Origin: Adineta ricciae
Taxonomy: Eukaryota > Rotifera > Eurotatoria > Adinetida > Adinetidae
Direction: 5' to 3'
Length of the DNA stretch: 64,000 bases
Assembly: GCA_905250025.1 (NCBI GenBank)
Contig: CAJNOJ010000204.1
Span: 1 to 64,000 of the forward strand
Part shown: positions 12,170 to 23,228 of the stretch, in pieces
Layout: each line of letters begins with the position of its first letter
Position numbering within the stretch: position 1 is the stretch's first letter
Position numbers and translations under genes: made by a program
The notes under the pieces: model-generated
Told to the model about the DNA's origin: nothing
What the model saw: the letters and a program-made list of their open reading frames with translations, nothing else
Database searches by the model: none

Positions 12170-14155
12170 ATGAGGGATGACACGCTTCAATCATCACAAT
12201 CAAAAGAGCCCAATACACAACGAAAACTTATTCGGTTTGTTTTGAATACAATTCAAATAGATTTGTTTGTATAAAAAAAATGTGAATATTTCAGTTTAAA
12301 ACAAAATCTTCCTAAACGACGACGACGAAATTTAGTTCTCCCAATAAATCATCGTCGTAGTATCTTAAAGTACAACTGTTATTCATTCAAAATTAATTCT
12401 TTATATGTCTTTTTCTTTAAGAAATATTCTTGTTCGTAATGGCGATAGTTTAATTCATGTTTCCGCATTCGATCATCATTTACGATCAAATAAAGATCAA
12501 AATTTCAATGAACAAAATATCATTACAATCAATGTAAGTGGAAATCGTTATCAAACTCATTTATCAACTCTTGAAAACTATCCGAATACTTTATTGGGTA
12601 ATAAACAAAAACGGCATTACTATTGGAACGATGAAAATAAAGAATATTTCTTTGATCGTCATCGCGCATGTTTTGAAGCAATTCTTTATTATTATCAATC
12701 GAATGGACGTCTTCGTCGACCTGATTATGTTCCATTGGATACATTTTTAGAAGAAATTTCCTTTTTCGATCTCGGTCCAAATGCTTTATCACAAATTAAT
12801 AAAATGGAAAATGTTTCAATTGTCAAATATATCGATTTACCAAATTTATTATGGCGTCGATATATTTGGTTCTATTTGGAATATCCTCAACATTCGATGT
12901 TTGCGAAAATTCTTTATTTTTTTTCAATGATCATCACTGTTTTATCGTGTCTTGAATTAGCAATTGAAACACTTCCCGAATACAATGACAAATGGAATAA
13001 TTTATGTTCTAACGAAACTAATTACACATATCCAGAAAATAATATTCCAATATGTTCGACAATATTTTCTTCACCATTTTTTATAATACAAACAGTTTGT
13101 GTATTTTATTTTACAATTGAATTTCTTTTACGAGTAATCAGTACACCGTCGTATTATCGATTTGTTCTATCGATTTATAATTGGATTGATTTGGCTGCGA
13201 TTATACCTTATTTTGTGTTTTTGGGTTTGGCAGTTGCTCATAAAACATCGGATTTAAATGGAAATAGTTTGGTTGGATTGAGATTACTTCGAATTTTAAG
13301 ATTTTTACGCGTTTTTAAATTTTATTTGGTATTTAGACAATTGAAATCATTGAGAGTACTCAGTTCAACACTGAAAGAATCCTTTGTGGATTTTGTAATA
13401 TTGATTGTCATTTTAACGCTCGTGGGTTTTCTTTTTGGCTCAGCTGTTTATTTTGTTGAACAAGAAGAGAATGGACAAGTTTTTGATTCGATTCCAAAAG
13501 CTATTTTTTGGGGAATTATCACGATTACAACTGTTGGGTAAGTTTACTTATATCAACTAATCCTTGTTTTCTGATTAGATCTGTCCATTCTTCTAATTGT
13601 TTTGTGTTAAGATATGGTGATATGTATCCGGTGACCGTCGCTGGACGAATTTTGACATGTATGTGCGCTTTTTTTGGTGTGGCAATTAGTGGAATGTTGG
13701 TGTCAGTTCTTGTTGATCGTTATCAACGTGTTTATAATCGAAAAATGTTCTTTCCTGAACAAATTTTATCAGCAATTGATGAATCAAGTACTGAACAGGA
13801 TGAAAAACAAGAATTTATTAATAAAAGATTAAGTAAAGTACCACGAAATACACTTTTTAGTACGATAATTCCTCCAGTAACTCCAAGACCTTCTGTTGTT
13901 TCATCAATCGATTATAAAAACTATCTCGATTCGAAGAAACTTTCGTCATATAAGATTCAATTTGTTATATCGATTTATGAAAGTGAAGGAAAATCGTTGG
14001 ACAACTATTCGATGGATTTAATAGAAGAATTAAAAGAAATCGTTCAAAATCGTGATTTAAATATTCATTTGAAGTTAATTAATCCCAGAGCAAATTTTCC
14101 GGATAAAAGTCCGATTCTAACAACCGACAAATTATCTCATATTTCTGAAGAATAG
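12170..14155 (+). CDS. voltage-gated potassium channel, Shaker (Kv1) type
   Basis: 599 residues from four exons (12170-12234, 12295-12369, 12422-13537, 13612-14155), which join in frame. A T1 tetramerisation domain (INVSGNRYQTHLSTLENYP ... EYFFDRHR..FEAILYYYQS.GRLRRP) is followed by S1-S6. S4 keeps the ladder LRLLRILRFLRVFK (four Arg and one Lys at three-residue spacing). The pore filter TTVGYGDMYP is split by intron 13538-13611 after TTVG. S6 reads GVAISGMLVSVLVDRY; the usual PVP bend is replaced by a Met-Leu-Val sequence. The 5' end was chosen because the 52-nt intron 12370-12421 brings the upstream basic exon KRRRRNLVLP into frame. A start at 12405 would lie inside that intron. It would form K+-selective, depolarisation-opened tetramers in the plasma membrane. 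Confidence 0.9.
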
Positions 14156-14376
14156 ATGTCGCACATTCGCATCTCTTCAATAGATTTGTAAATTTTTCTT
14201 GAAAATTTTTCTTGATATTCTTCATAAATAAATTTATTTGTATTTCAACTGGAAGAATATTCATAGAGGTAAATTTGAGTGAAAATCCATTTTGTACCAA
14301 ATGATATCTTGGCACATAATTCTTTCGTTCATTCTAAATTCATCGAATTGTTTTTTCCAAAATATTTCTCTCCTCA

Positions 14377-15775
14377 ATGTCAGTTTCTTCTACAATGTGT
14401 CCACCTCATTTAATCCCAGTTGATCCACGTATTTATTGTGAAACAATGAATGAACTTCATTCATATTTAACTACATGTAAACGTGGTTATTTAACTCAAG
14501 CTGAACTTTTTCGTTATTATCGTCAACGACATGAANACGAAAATTTACGAAAATCTTAAACAAGAAATACGTTCGTTATTAATTAGTTCACCAAAAACCA
14601 AATATGGAGGTTTGACAGGTGCATTATTATATTATGATTATAAAGAATTAAATTGTGGAAAAGAAATTCCATGTAGGTCTATTTGAGAAAAGAATTTCAT
14701 CGATTCATTTTTTGATTTTATTTAGATGTTGAACTTGGTTTTCATTCATTGTTGGCTTTGTTACGTTCCATGCCGGATGTTGTAACGATTGAATATAAAT
14801 TAAATAGTTGTTCGTATCGAGTTCATCCAGTTTTCAATGAGAAAATAGCACATATTCAAAAAATGGTTTTAGAACAAAATGATAAATATGAAGAACAAAA
14901 TCGAGTAAAACAAATTCAATCAGAATCCATTTTGATCTATTTGATTTCGTTTTAGTTATATAATTATAATTGGCATTTTAATAATTCTAATACAATGAAT
15001 TCAACAAATTGTAACAGTCTTCTCTTTATCCTCACAATGATCTTTCATTCAAACAGAAATCTTCATCTTATTGTAAGTCATTTTTTGACGTTGAGTTTTT
15101 AGAAATTTCAAATATTCTATTTAGCTGAAAATACATTTAATTATATGAAATCAAATTTTCAAGTACGTAAATCTGATCACGTTTAGAAAATCACCTAAAT
15201 GATCTTGTTCAAGATTCGTGCTTATGAAATACCAAAGCATTTTCAAGGAGAAAAACGAATATATTCTAATAAGTCAAAAGAAAAGATGAATTTTCAATCG
15301 ATTGATTTATCTTCTCATCTTTCGTCAACGTTATTTGATCATCATGAAATTTCTTCAACTCCAAATACATTCATTGAAACTTCTCCGAACTTTGATCTTG
15401 AGAATTATCAATTAGATCAATCATTAAATACTTGGAACGCATGTACACATGATGAAAATAAATTTTCAATAATAATTGATAGTAAGAACATTCTGAAGAG
15501 TTTCAAAAATTCCATTTCTCTTTTGTTTTAAGAAGTATCTATGAGTACTGAATATTCTCCCGCAACGCCGGCATTGATTGTTGAACAAGGTAAGTTTCTC
15601 TCTATAATTAACGACACGAACACATAATGAAGATTTTTTCTAGAAAAATCACCATTAAACAATGAATCACGTGTTCACATTTTTTCTGATTGCAATGAAC
15701 AAAGAGAAGTAATTATGATTTCATTCAATGTTAAATTTATTAATTATTTGTTGATACCTTTTTAGTGTGAGAATG
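14377..15775 (+). CDS. LOTUS (OST-HTH) domain protein, 3' truncated
   Basis: The start MSVSSTMCPPHLIPVD leads into a helical region (ETMNELHSYLTTCKRGYL). After n 14536 comes a LOTUS domain: LKQEIRSLLISSPKTKYGGL, a helix with LNCGKEIPY, then VELGFHSLLALLRSMPDVV. These match the Y...G..IP...LGF..L...L.S.PDVV pattern of LOTUS domains in TDRD5/TDRD7, Oskar and MARF1, which bind RNA G-quadruplexes or the Vasa helicase in germ granules. Dropping the n joins both halves in one frame. Later exons (for example 15199-15480, Ser/Asn-rich) are linked with less certainty. The gene runs into the n at 15776, so any Tudor or NYN domain that would settle its identity is missing. It begins 221 bp after the channel gene. 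Confidence 0.7.
14536..14536. other. single n inside the LOTUS gene
   Basis: Read with the n as a base, the frame ends at a TAA after ten codons. Omitting it gives an uninterrupted frame into the LOTUS domain. The n therefore behaves as a spacer, not a base. Confidence 0.8.
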
Positions 15776-15776
15776 N
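15776..15776. other. contig joint between two convergent genes
   Basis: The LOTUS gene (plus) ends here inside an exon, and the ADP-ribosyltransferase-TPR gene (minus) ends here inside a TPR unit. Both lack their 3' ends, so an unknown length of DNA is missing. Confidence 0.85.
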
Positions 15777-16970
15777 AATCACCCATATGGTCATACACCA
15801 GGCCGATGTTGTTGTAGGATGTAGCTAAACTAGGATGATTTGCGGGAAGTGATTGTTGATCAATCGAAAGGCCTTTTTCATAGTATTGAAGTGCTTTCGC
15901 ATAATCACCCATATGGTCATACACCAGACCGATGTTGTTGTGGGATGTAGCTAAATCAGGATGATTTGCGGGAAGTGATTCTTGTCTAATTGAAAGACCT
16001 TTCTCATAGTATTGAAGTGCTTTTGCATAATCACCCATATGGTCATACACGCTACCGATGTTATTGTAGGATGTAGCAAAATTAGGATGATTTTCGGGAA
16101 GTGATTGTTGTGTAATTGAAAGACCTTTCTCATAGTATTGAAGTGCTTTCGCATAATCACCCATATGGTCATACACAACACCGATGTTGTTGTAGGATCT
16201 AGCTAAATCAGGATGATTTGAGGGAAGTAATTGTTGTTGAATTGAAAGGCCTTTCTCATAGTATTGAAGTGCTTTCGCATAATCACCCATATGGTCATAC
16301 ACCAGGCCGATGTTGTTGTAGGATGTAGCTAAACTAGGATGATTTGCGGGAAGTGATTGTTGATCAATCGAAAGGCCTTTTTCATAGTATTGAAGTGCTT
16401 TTGCATAATCACCCATATGGTCATACACCAGACCGATGTTGTTGTAGGATGTAGCTAAATCAGGATGATTTGCGGGAAGTGATTGTTGTCTAATTGAAAG
16501 ACCTTTCTCATAGTATTGAAGTGCTTTTGCATAATCACCCATATGATCATACGCACTACCGATGTTGTTGTAGGATGTAGCTAAATCAGGATGATTTACG
16601 GGAAGTAATTGTTGTTTAATTGAAAGACCTTTCTCATAGTATTGAAGTGCTTTCGCATAATCACCCATAGCATCATACACACCACCGATGTTGTTGTAGG
16701 ATGTAGCTAAATCAGGATGATTTGCGGGAAGTGATTGTTGTGAAATTGAAAGACCTTTCGCATAGTATTGAAGTGCTTTCGCATAATCACCCATAGCATC
16801 ATACACCAGACCGATGTTGTTGTAGGATGTAGCTAAATCAGGATGATTTGCAGGAAGCGATTGTTGTTTAATTGAAAGACCTTTCGCATAGTATTGAAGT
16901 GCTTTCGCATAATCACCCATATCATAATACACACCACCGATGCTGTTGTTGTGGGACGTTGCTAAACTGG
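15777..16970 (-). repeat. 126-bp tandem repeat array coding for TPRs
   Basis: About nine and a half near-identical 126-bp units within the ADP-ribosyltransferase gene; the phrase 'aggatgattt' recurs at 15833, 15959, 16085, 16211 and onward. Differences sit mainly at the variable helix turns (GLVYDHMG / GGVYDAMG / GSAYDHMG, and SIRQQ / SIDQQ / SIKQQ). Recent unit duplication or gene conversion is likely, and the repetitiveness explains the assembly break at 15776. Confidence 0.95.
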
Positions 16971-18438
16971 AACGATCGAAAGGAGGAAGGTTTTCCTGAA
17001 TGGCCACTGATCTGTCATAATAGTTTATGGCTTCTGAAAATGCACCTTTAAGATGTAGGATACGGCCAAGTTGATGATAAATTAGGCTTAAATCATCGTT
17101 TTCTGATGCATCGCACTGTAAACTGTAGCAGATCTCCTCAGCTTTATCAGTGTGACGGAGTTCAATTAGCAGGTTTCCTAGCCCAAACCAACCTTTTACA
17201 CTGAGAGAACCCGTTTGGCGAAAGTGGTCAGCAAGCACACTCAGTTCTTTGTCGGAATCACTAGTAAGTGATAAATCTACTGCGTAGATTGGTCGATCAG
17301 TACCAATGGATTTGATGTCGTGAATGTGAAATACACTGTGCATTGAAAATAATACTTCAACTTCGTGCGAAAAGTGACTAATCTTTTCAATCAGAGCAAA
17401 TGGTGTGGTTGGTTCACTTGGATTTATTTTTATGTTGAAAAGAATACCCAATAAATCAGGATTGTATGCGCTACTTTCCGCGTAGATAAACGAAACACCA
17501 CGATCTGTGGTGGTAGAGAGGAAGTTGTTGAATGAGACTAGTCCACCTTTCGCTTGCCTTAGTTGTGCAAAATCTACTTTGGACAATCCTTGTCCACGAT
17601 AGACTATAAAGGTCGTAGAATAATGTGTGTCAAGAAATTGTTCTTTGTGCAGTTTCTCAATGCTTCGATGAAGATCTGTGATAAAGAATCCCATTCGTAC
17701 AAGAATATCGGCATCCAAGATTCGGAGTGCGCGATTAAGCATAGAATGAAGGACAGTACCTTTGGTATACCACCAAATGGGCTCTTTCGTACGATAATCA
17801 CGCACTAATTGATCGATATCACGAGACTGCTTATCATCGACAGTTAACAGTCCAGGATGATGTTTGATAAAGTCTTTGATATGTTTGTCTCCAAAATCGA
17901 TAGATAATAGAATCTCTTTGAAGAATTGTGTATACATAAAGAGTGGATCGAGTTGATCGGGTCTTCGTCCAGATGCTATAAAACTCATTGGCATGACATT
18001 CTGTTCGTATCGACGAAATGTGTCTTCAATGGCTTTACACACTGAGACTGCGTCGATAAAAACACCTTTTATCTTGATCCAATCTTTTGTCCATTGTTCA
18101 TGATGTAGTTTGTTTTCACAAAAGATAAAGAGACAATCCAGTTGTGGAATATCATGTATACAAGGCATAAGAGATCGTCCTAATGAGCTAGAAATGATTA
18201 GGTATACTTTATCTTGATCGCTATTCAATATAAATTCGACACATTCGTCGTTGTCTGAAAATATCTCGACAGTATTAACAAGTCGTTGAAGTTGTTTAAT
18301 TGTGTATCGGCGATCTTCACTGTTGCTATCGATATGGTTGTCCAGCCAAGTCACGACTACACTTTGCATCATTTCGACATCAATAGGTTGCCAAGTGTCC
18401 GTCTTTTCGGCGGTTGTGACTATTTTCCTAGTTGTCAT
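15777..18438 (-). CDS. arginine-type ADP-ribosyltransferase with kinesin-light-chain-like TPRs, 3' truncated
   Basis: One long intronless frame of 887 residues up to the n. Residues 1-140 form an unassigned N-terminal alpha/beta-like segment (DKVYLIISSSLGRSLMPCIH, then LDCLFIFCENK). Residues about 215-380 are an R-S-E class mono-ADP-ribosyltransferase: Arg281 in YRGQGLS, Ser308-Thr-Thr in FNNFLSTTT, and the ExE motif Glu359-x-Glu361 in HEVEVLF. ExE is the signature of arginine-directed enzymes (ART/ecto-ART fold). After a linker with two diverged TPRs come nine complete 42-residue TPRs and part of a tenth, of the type ATSYNNIGLVYDHMGDYAKA. TPRs would hold a protein partner. There is no signal peptide or membrane segment, so it is probably intracellular. 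Related proteins are abundant in rotifers; the substrate is unknown. Confidence 0.88.
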
Positions 18439-19606
18439 TGATCAGAATGGTTCAAGGTGCACCGGGTCCTGAGACCAAAAGAGTACTCAAGTTGGAAGAT
18501 TTGTTGGTTTTCTTTTGCTTTATAGTATCTACGCACAACTTTCTCGTCCTCGTCAATTGTTTTTATCTTGAAGTGAAGTCAACATCTATATCAGCGGATA
18601 ACAGCTGGAGAACGAAAAGAAACGGTTGCGTTCAAGCTATTTTCACCGCTGTGCAAATATTAACGACGTTGACGAAAATTGCCACGGCCACTCTTAAAGG
18701 GAAAGAAGTCTGTTATGAAGAAAATATTGTCGTAGACAGATTACAATTTAACACAAATAAAAAGAATCGTATCTGTTTTTTCAATGTTAGCTAAACACCG
18801 GTAAAATCATATGTTTATAATAGTATCTAAACCAATTTATGAACATCCCAAGCAGACAAGAACTGCCAAAACGCGTGAAAACACTACACAAAGTCTTCTC
18901 GTTTTTGGATGTCAATTTCGGTTCTCGATTGGTAGGGAAAAACGTGGAAATTCTTTCACTGTTCAGAATATTGACGTGAGAACGATACTATTTTCGGAAA
19001 ATAAGCGCGTGTTACCGCAAACAAACACTCAAAATGTGATGTGAAACGCCTAATAACCAGAAATTTTAACTAAAACCACGCTGATTAAAGACAATTTGCG
19101 TCTACACAGCAGTAAAATGAATGTTTTACATGTATACACAGCCAAAGCTTGTTGACGACTGAAATTCTTCAGGTTTCCTAGAAAAAAGTTGGAACGTTGA
19201 GGTTTACATGGTCACTTACTTTCATACACGTGTAATCATTCAAAAGTACCATTTTTCAGATGAACTTTGACTGATTCTAGCGATTTCAAAGATGGTACTT
19301 TTTTTCTTACTTTCATTCACGTCATTATACTTAGTTTGTATTGAAATTTCCAACTGTTAATCTCGTTTATTCAAACAACATTTATTTGATGTTTATATCA
19401 AAACTATATGAAATGAAATTGTTTTTTCTTAATCAGTCATAGAAAAAAACAGAAGTTTGACAGTTTATTGAAATATCATTCGAAATAGAAAATAAATTCT
19501 ATCGTATACGACTAAGATTGTTTTCTTATTTGTCAATCCAACAAATAGATTTCCAAAGAAACTCACTCATCACTAAATGAGAAAAACCACAAATAAATCG
19601 TTTAAT
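18439..19606. other. 1.2 kb without a supportable gene
   Basis: Upstream of the ADP-ribosyltransferase gene and downstream of the bromodomain fragment. A 120-codon plus-strand frame at 18432-18794 overlaps the gene's start and looks like no known protein. The 5' UTR of the minus-strand gene probably lies here. Confidence 0.5.
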
Positions 19607-19984
19607 TCAAAATGATCTAAATCTTACATTTAACCGTTTTCGTTTAACTAATGAAGCATCAGATGAGAGAGATACATTATGTCGTGTTGCTATTTGCGCA
19701 TGAATATCTTGAACAGATAACTAAAAAGAACAAAAAAAACAATGACGAACTCTAAAAACACAATTTACTTGAAAAAGTGGAACAGTAAGATTAAAGATGG
19801 TTTTCGCTGATCGATGAACATGATGATAGCGTGGATTATATTTGATTGCATTATATAACATTAAATAGATATCTCTTTTAAATTGATCTTTTGTTGAATA
19901 TTCACTTGATTCAAGATTTTTCCGAATTGTATCAAGAGCAATTGCACGTCGAACAAATTGGTGATATTTTGTGGTGATTTGATA
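19607..19984 (-). CDS. bromodomain protein, 3' fragment
   Basis: From the n at 19985 the minus strand reads KYHQFVRRAIALDTIRKNLES, then STKDQFKRDIYLMLYNAIKY. This matches the second half of a bromodomain (ZA loop, helix B with the acetyl-lysine Asn region, helix C), most like the BRD8 type (D..TI.KN....STAEFQRDI.LMFQNA..YN). An intron (19721-19769, GTAAAT...TTTTAG) leads to a last exon ending in a basic stretch VKRKRLNVRFRSF. Bromodomains read acetylated histones in chromatin complexes. The beginning of the gene is missing, and the frame is artificially continuous with the GID8 fragment across the n. Confidence 0.65.
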
Positions 19985-19985
19985 N
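19985..19985. other. contig joint that fuses two unrelated genes
   Basis: The n lies within a continuous minus-strand frame. Upstream codes for a GID8-type CTLH region and downstream for a bromodomain. No known protein has that combination, so the joint is probably artificial. Confidence 0.75.
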
Positions 19986-20569
19986 GCTAATTGACGATTT
20001 TGATCGAGCAACTCGGGTGCTTTAGTATTGATTAAATTAATTGCATCTTGAATTCTCCCACTTTCAATTGCTTCGCGAATTCTTAAGCGTTCGTCCAATG
20101 AAGTTAAATCAACGTTATTCAATGAAATTCCAGCTTCTTCGGCGAATTTCTCTGCAGCTTCTTTAAATCCTTCTGCAAGATGAAAATTTTAATAAAAAAA
20201 GAAGAAAAAATTTCTTTGCAAATTTTTTAACCTGTGACAAGATAATTGATAATCAGTCTATTCAACGTCGAACGTTCTAAACGTTGTTGTTCAATCGCTT
20301 CCATCCATTCAGCTTTCGTTGCAGTGTGATGAACTGGTGTCGAAACATGTGCTTCAGATGTTGATGAAGTTGACGAAGTGTTCGAAACTGCCATTGCTGC
20401 TGCTACAGCGGCCTGTTATCGAGAAAAAATACGTCATTTTCTACCAAAACACATGCGAACTTACTGCTGCTGCTGCCTGCAATGAGAAGAAGAAAAGGTT
20501 AAAAAGTTGATTGAGGAGAGAATGAAACTGGACACAAACCTGAATCGGTTGAGCAAAATGTGCATGCAT
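19986..20569 (-). CDS. GID8: GID8/TWA1 homologue (CTLH E3 ligase subunit), 5' part
   Basis: GID8 is a scaffold subunit of the CTLH/GID ubiquitin ligase. The start [10 protein letters not shown] (ATG 20569) is followed by an Ala-rich stretch made partly by a 12-nt micro-exon (20465-20476). Then come [20 protein letters not shown] (the LisH region, with [14 protein letters not shown] across an intron) and the CTLH start [20 protein letters not shown], with [18 protein letters not shown]. These match GID8 closely (LDERI.IR..I..G.I..AI.LIN...PELLD.NR.L). The rest of CTLH and the CRA domain are missing beyond the n. The Ala-rich N-terminal extension is longer than in vertebrate GID8. Confidence 0.85.
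20465..20476 (-). other. 12-nt micro-exon (four alanine codons)
   Basis: On the minus strand, TTGCAG precedes four GCA codons and GTAAGT follows. The neighbouring exons join in frame whether it is kept or skipped (CAG|GCAGCAGCAGCA|GCC). It would add or remove four Ala in the N-terminal extension of the GID8 homologue. Confidence 0.65.
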
Positions 20570-21028
20570 TGTGAATATGAGTAAGAGCTAAATGTTTAAT
20601 TCAGTAGATAAATTTCTATGAAGGATTTTACAGAAGAGGAAAAGAGCGAGAAACATCATTACAATAAAATCGAACATTGGAATTTAACGAAAACCAATCA
20701 GAAACAATGAAATGTATGTGAACGAGTGGTGTTGACTAGTGACATCTGTCACACCAAGGAAAATTATGCATCTATTATTACCGATTATCTCCGAGAATTT
20801 CTTTGTTAACGCGAAAATCTTTGGCATGAATATTATTCGAGAACAAATTCTAAATCAAATTGATTTACATTACTCTCTGCAAAATGAATAAAAAAGAATC
20901 GATAGTATTGCCTTGCGCTTCCTTCGATTTTTTTTCAAAGGAATTCTATTGGCAACTCAACAAACATTTGCATCATTGAGATTTGTTTTTTTTCATAAGA
21001 AAAGAAAACGTAACTTTCTTCAATTGAA
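20570..21028. other. divergent intergenic region
   Basis: 459 bp between the GID8 start (minus) and the coiled-coil gene start (plus), so it should contain both promoters. AT-rich; no TATA box or other element stands out. Confidence 0.5.
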
Positions 21029-22103
21029 ATGACAACAAATCCTCATTCAAGAAAAAGTTCAGTGGCACATACATCAACCATCGGTGGATTAGTACCGATC
21101 AATACTCCAAGCAAACATGATGAACAACATGATAATATCGAAGAAAAGCCTGATATTGACCAAGAAATTGATCCAAATGTTTATGTTGTTCAACCATTTA
21201 AACAAGCATCGAAGCCAAAAGATCTGATCGAAAGAAAAAAAGTATAGATTTTCGTCGAAAAAAGAATCAAACTGTTTACAATGTAAATTTTCTAGGAGTT
21301 AATCAATCCAAGTGAACAATTATTGAATTCCACAATTGAAGTTATCAATCATTTTAGTCTTTGCTATGAAAAAGTAAAACAACAACTTGAAACTGAACAA
21401 ACAATTGAAAAAAATAAACAAGAAAAACAACAGAAAAAGAAAGTTGCAAAACAAGCGAGGTCAGTTTTTCTCATTGATAAGACACTTTGTTTTAATCTTG
21501 CAGATTTTAATTATTCAATAGACTTCGACCATTAATTGTTCATCAAGATCAAAATGATTTTGCAAATCAACAACAAACGTTTATTGATGAATCTGTTGGA
21601 ATTTCACCGCGTTCAAAAGGTATTTTGTTCAAAGAATTGAAAAATGATGATTTACCTTTGCTTTAGGAATTGAGAAAAATGGTGTTAATTTGAAAGAAGT
21701 TTATCGAAATAAACTTTTTATGTTACGAAAATTACGACCGGAATTATTCGATACGAATGGAAAACTTTTGTCGAAAAAACATTCAAATTCAATTGAGTAG
21801 AAGCTTTTCTCATTCAGTTTCATTTAATTAATTTATTTTTATTTTAGAAATAATTCTTCTCTTACACAACAAAGTAAAAAACAAAAACAAAACAATTTTC
21901 AAAGTTTTTTTTTTATTCTTATTTTCATTTTAGATTCAGATGACGAACAGACAATGATAAGTGGATTGTTAAAAGAAAATGATGAAAAATGTGCTTCGTT
22001 AGTATCACATGTGACAGAAACATCATCAATTAGTGAAATCATCCGAGAGAATTCGGTTTTAAAAAGAATTGATATTAAAACAAAACGTAATTTTATTGAA
22101 TGA
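21029..22103 (+). CDS. unrecognised charged coiled-coil protein
   Basis: About six short exons can be joined from MTTNPHSRKSSVAHTSTIGG to a TGA at 22101-22103 (introns near 21240-21295, 21458-21523, 21619-21666, 21800-21847 and 21863-21932). The N-terminal half is polar, with DPNVYVVQPF. The middle has a Lys/Gln/Glu-rich coiled coil (KVKQQLETEQTIEKNKQEKQ, then KKKVAKQAR). Later VNLKEVYRNKLFMLRKLRPE looks conserved. There is no signal peptide or membrane segment. I do not recognise the family; the composition would suit a cytoskeletal or ciliary adaptor, but that is only a guess. Exon limits are approximate. Confidence 0.55.
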
Positions 22104-23228
22104 AATTCATTAAATATAATTTGTGATATAACTCAACTGTCTTATTATTTCATAAAATCTCAATTCACTGATTGATTGTAAATATGAAAGAAATTCTTTA
22201 AGTAGAAGTTCATTGAAGAATAGTCGAAATCTAAGAACATTTAGCAGAGATTCATTTTTATAAATTAAATAAATGTGCAAAGCTCATTAGCGCTGCAGAA
22301 CATTATTTCTACGAGATTCTTTCGATTATAATGTAATTAGTTAACAATATATTTGTAAATCAAATATTTGTATTTAATAAAACGAATTCTACACTACTAT
22401 GATCTATACATTTACTAATTACAAAGATGAAATAAACGTTTCCATGTTCAGAATTCTCTATAAAAACAACAGAAACTGAGGATGATTAACGGGATCGTTG
22501 TCTATTCAGACTTTTGTTATTCATAGTAATACTGATTACAAATATCTGACAAAATATTTAAAATGATGTTAATTTAAAAATACTTTCGATTCAATTAAGT
22601 AAAGTTTTTCTCTTTTCCATTCAACAAATGTATTTATAGAGATTCAGATGATAAATAAACAATGATAAATGAAATTATCGTAAAAGAAAACAAAAATTAT
22701 GAATTGATAGTTTCAAACAGTAATGAAATATTATCAATTATCCAAATTATTCCAATCTAAAAATGAATTTATGATAAAACAAAGCGCAATTCTAGTAATT
22801 CATTTTTCTGCATGAAAATTCCCATTAATTTGTTACCAAAAAGCTGGTTCATCAAATAAACAAATGTTCTGTAAATAATGTGACACACTTTTTTCATATA
22901 AAATATGTTCTCTAGTCACGATTAATCTTTATGAATAAAAAAAAGTCCTTCAAATGTCATTATAATTTATGAAAACCATCAACTGTGAATATTTATTTGT
23001 AAAGAAAGTCAGAAGTTTAATTCTTTAGATTTTATACTACATTTAATTTCCAATCAGGTATGACACATTTACACTTCATTTAGTTTTATGAATAAAAGTA
23101 AAGAATTTTTAATAATTGATCTTCTTTTTCAACTATAAATAGAAAAATATTTGAAATTTTCTTTGTTTTTCTTCAAATAAAAGAATTCGAATTATTTTTC
23201 TCGTTAAAACATTTCTATTTTGTCGACG
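22104..23228. other. 1.1 kb AT-rich intergenic region
   Basis: Very AT-rich, with stops in every frame. 22620-22800 faintly resembles the last exons of the preceding gene ('gattcagatgataaataaacaatgataa' versus 'gattcagatgacgaacagacaatgataa' at 21935). It may be a decayed partial duplicate of the final exon. Confidence 0.45.

Noticed and set aside
12405-12421. ATG 12405 as the start of the potassium channel
   Set aside because: It lies inside a 52-nt GTACAA...TTTAAG intron. Removing that intron joins an upstream basic exon in frame back to ATG 12170.
15951-16181. 76-codon minus-strand frame in the TPR array
   Set aside because: Out-of-frame shadow of the tandem 126-bp coding repeat.
15777-16970. 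CRISPR-like regular array
   Set aside because: The 126-bp period is a coding TPR repeat with no spacers; the setting is eukaryotic.
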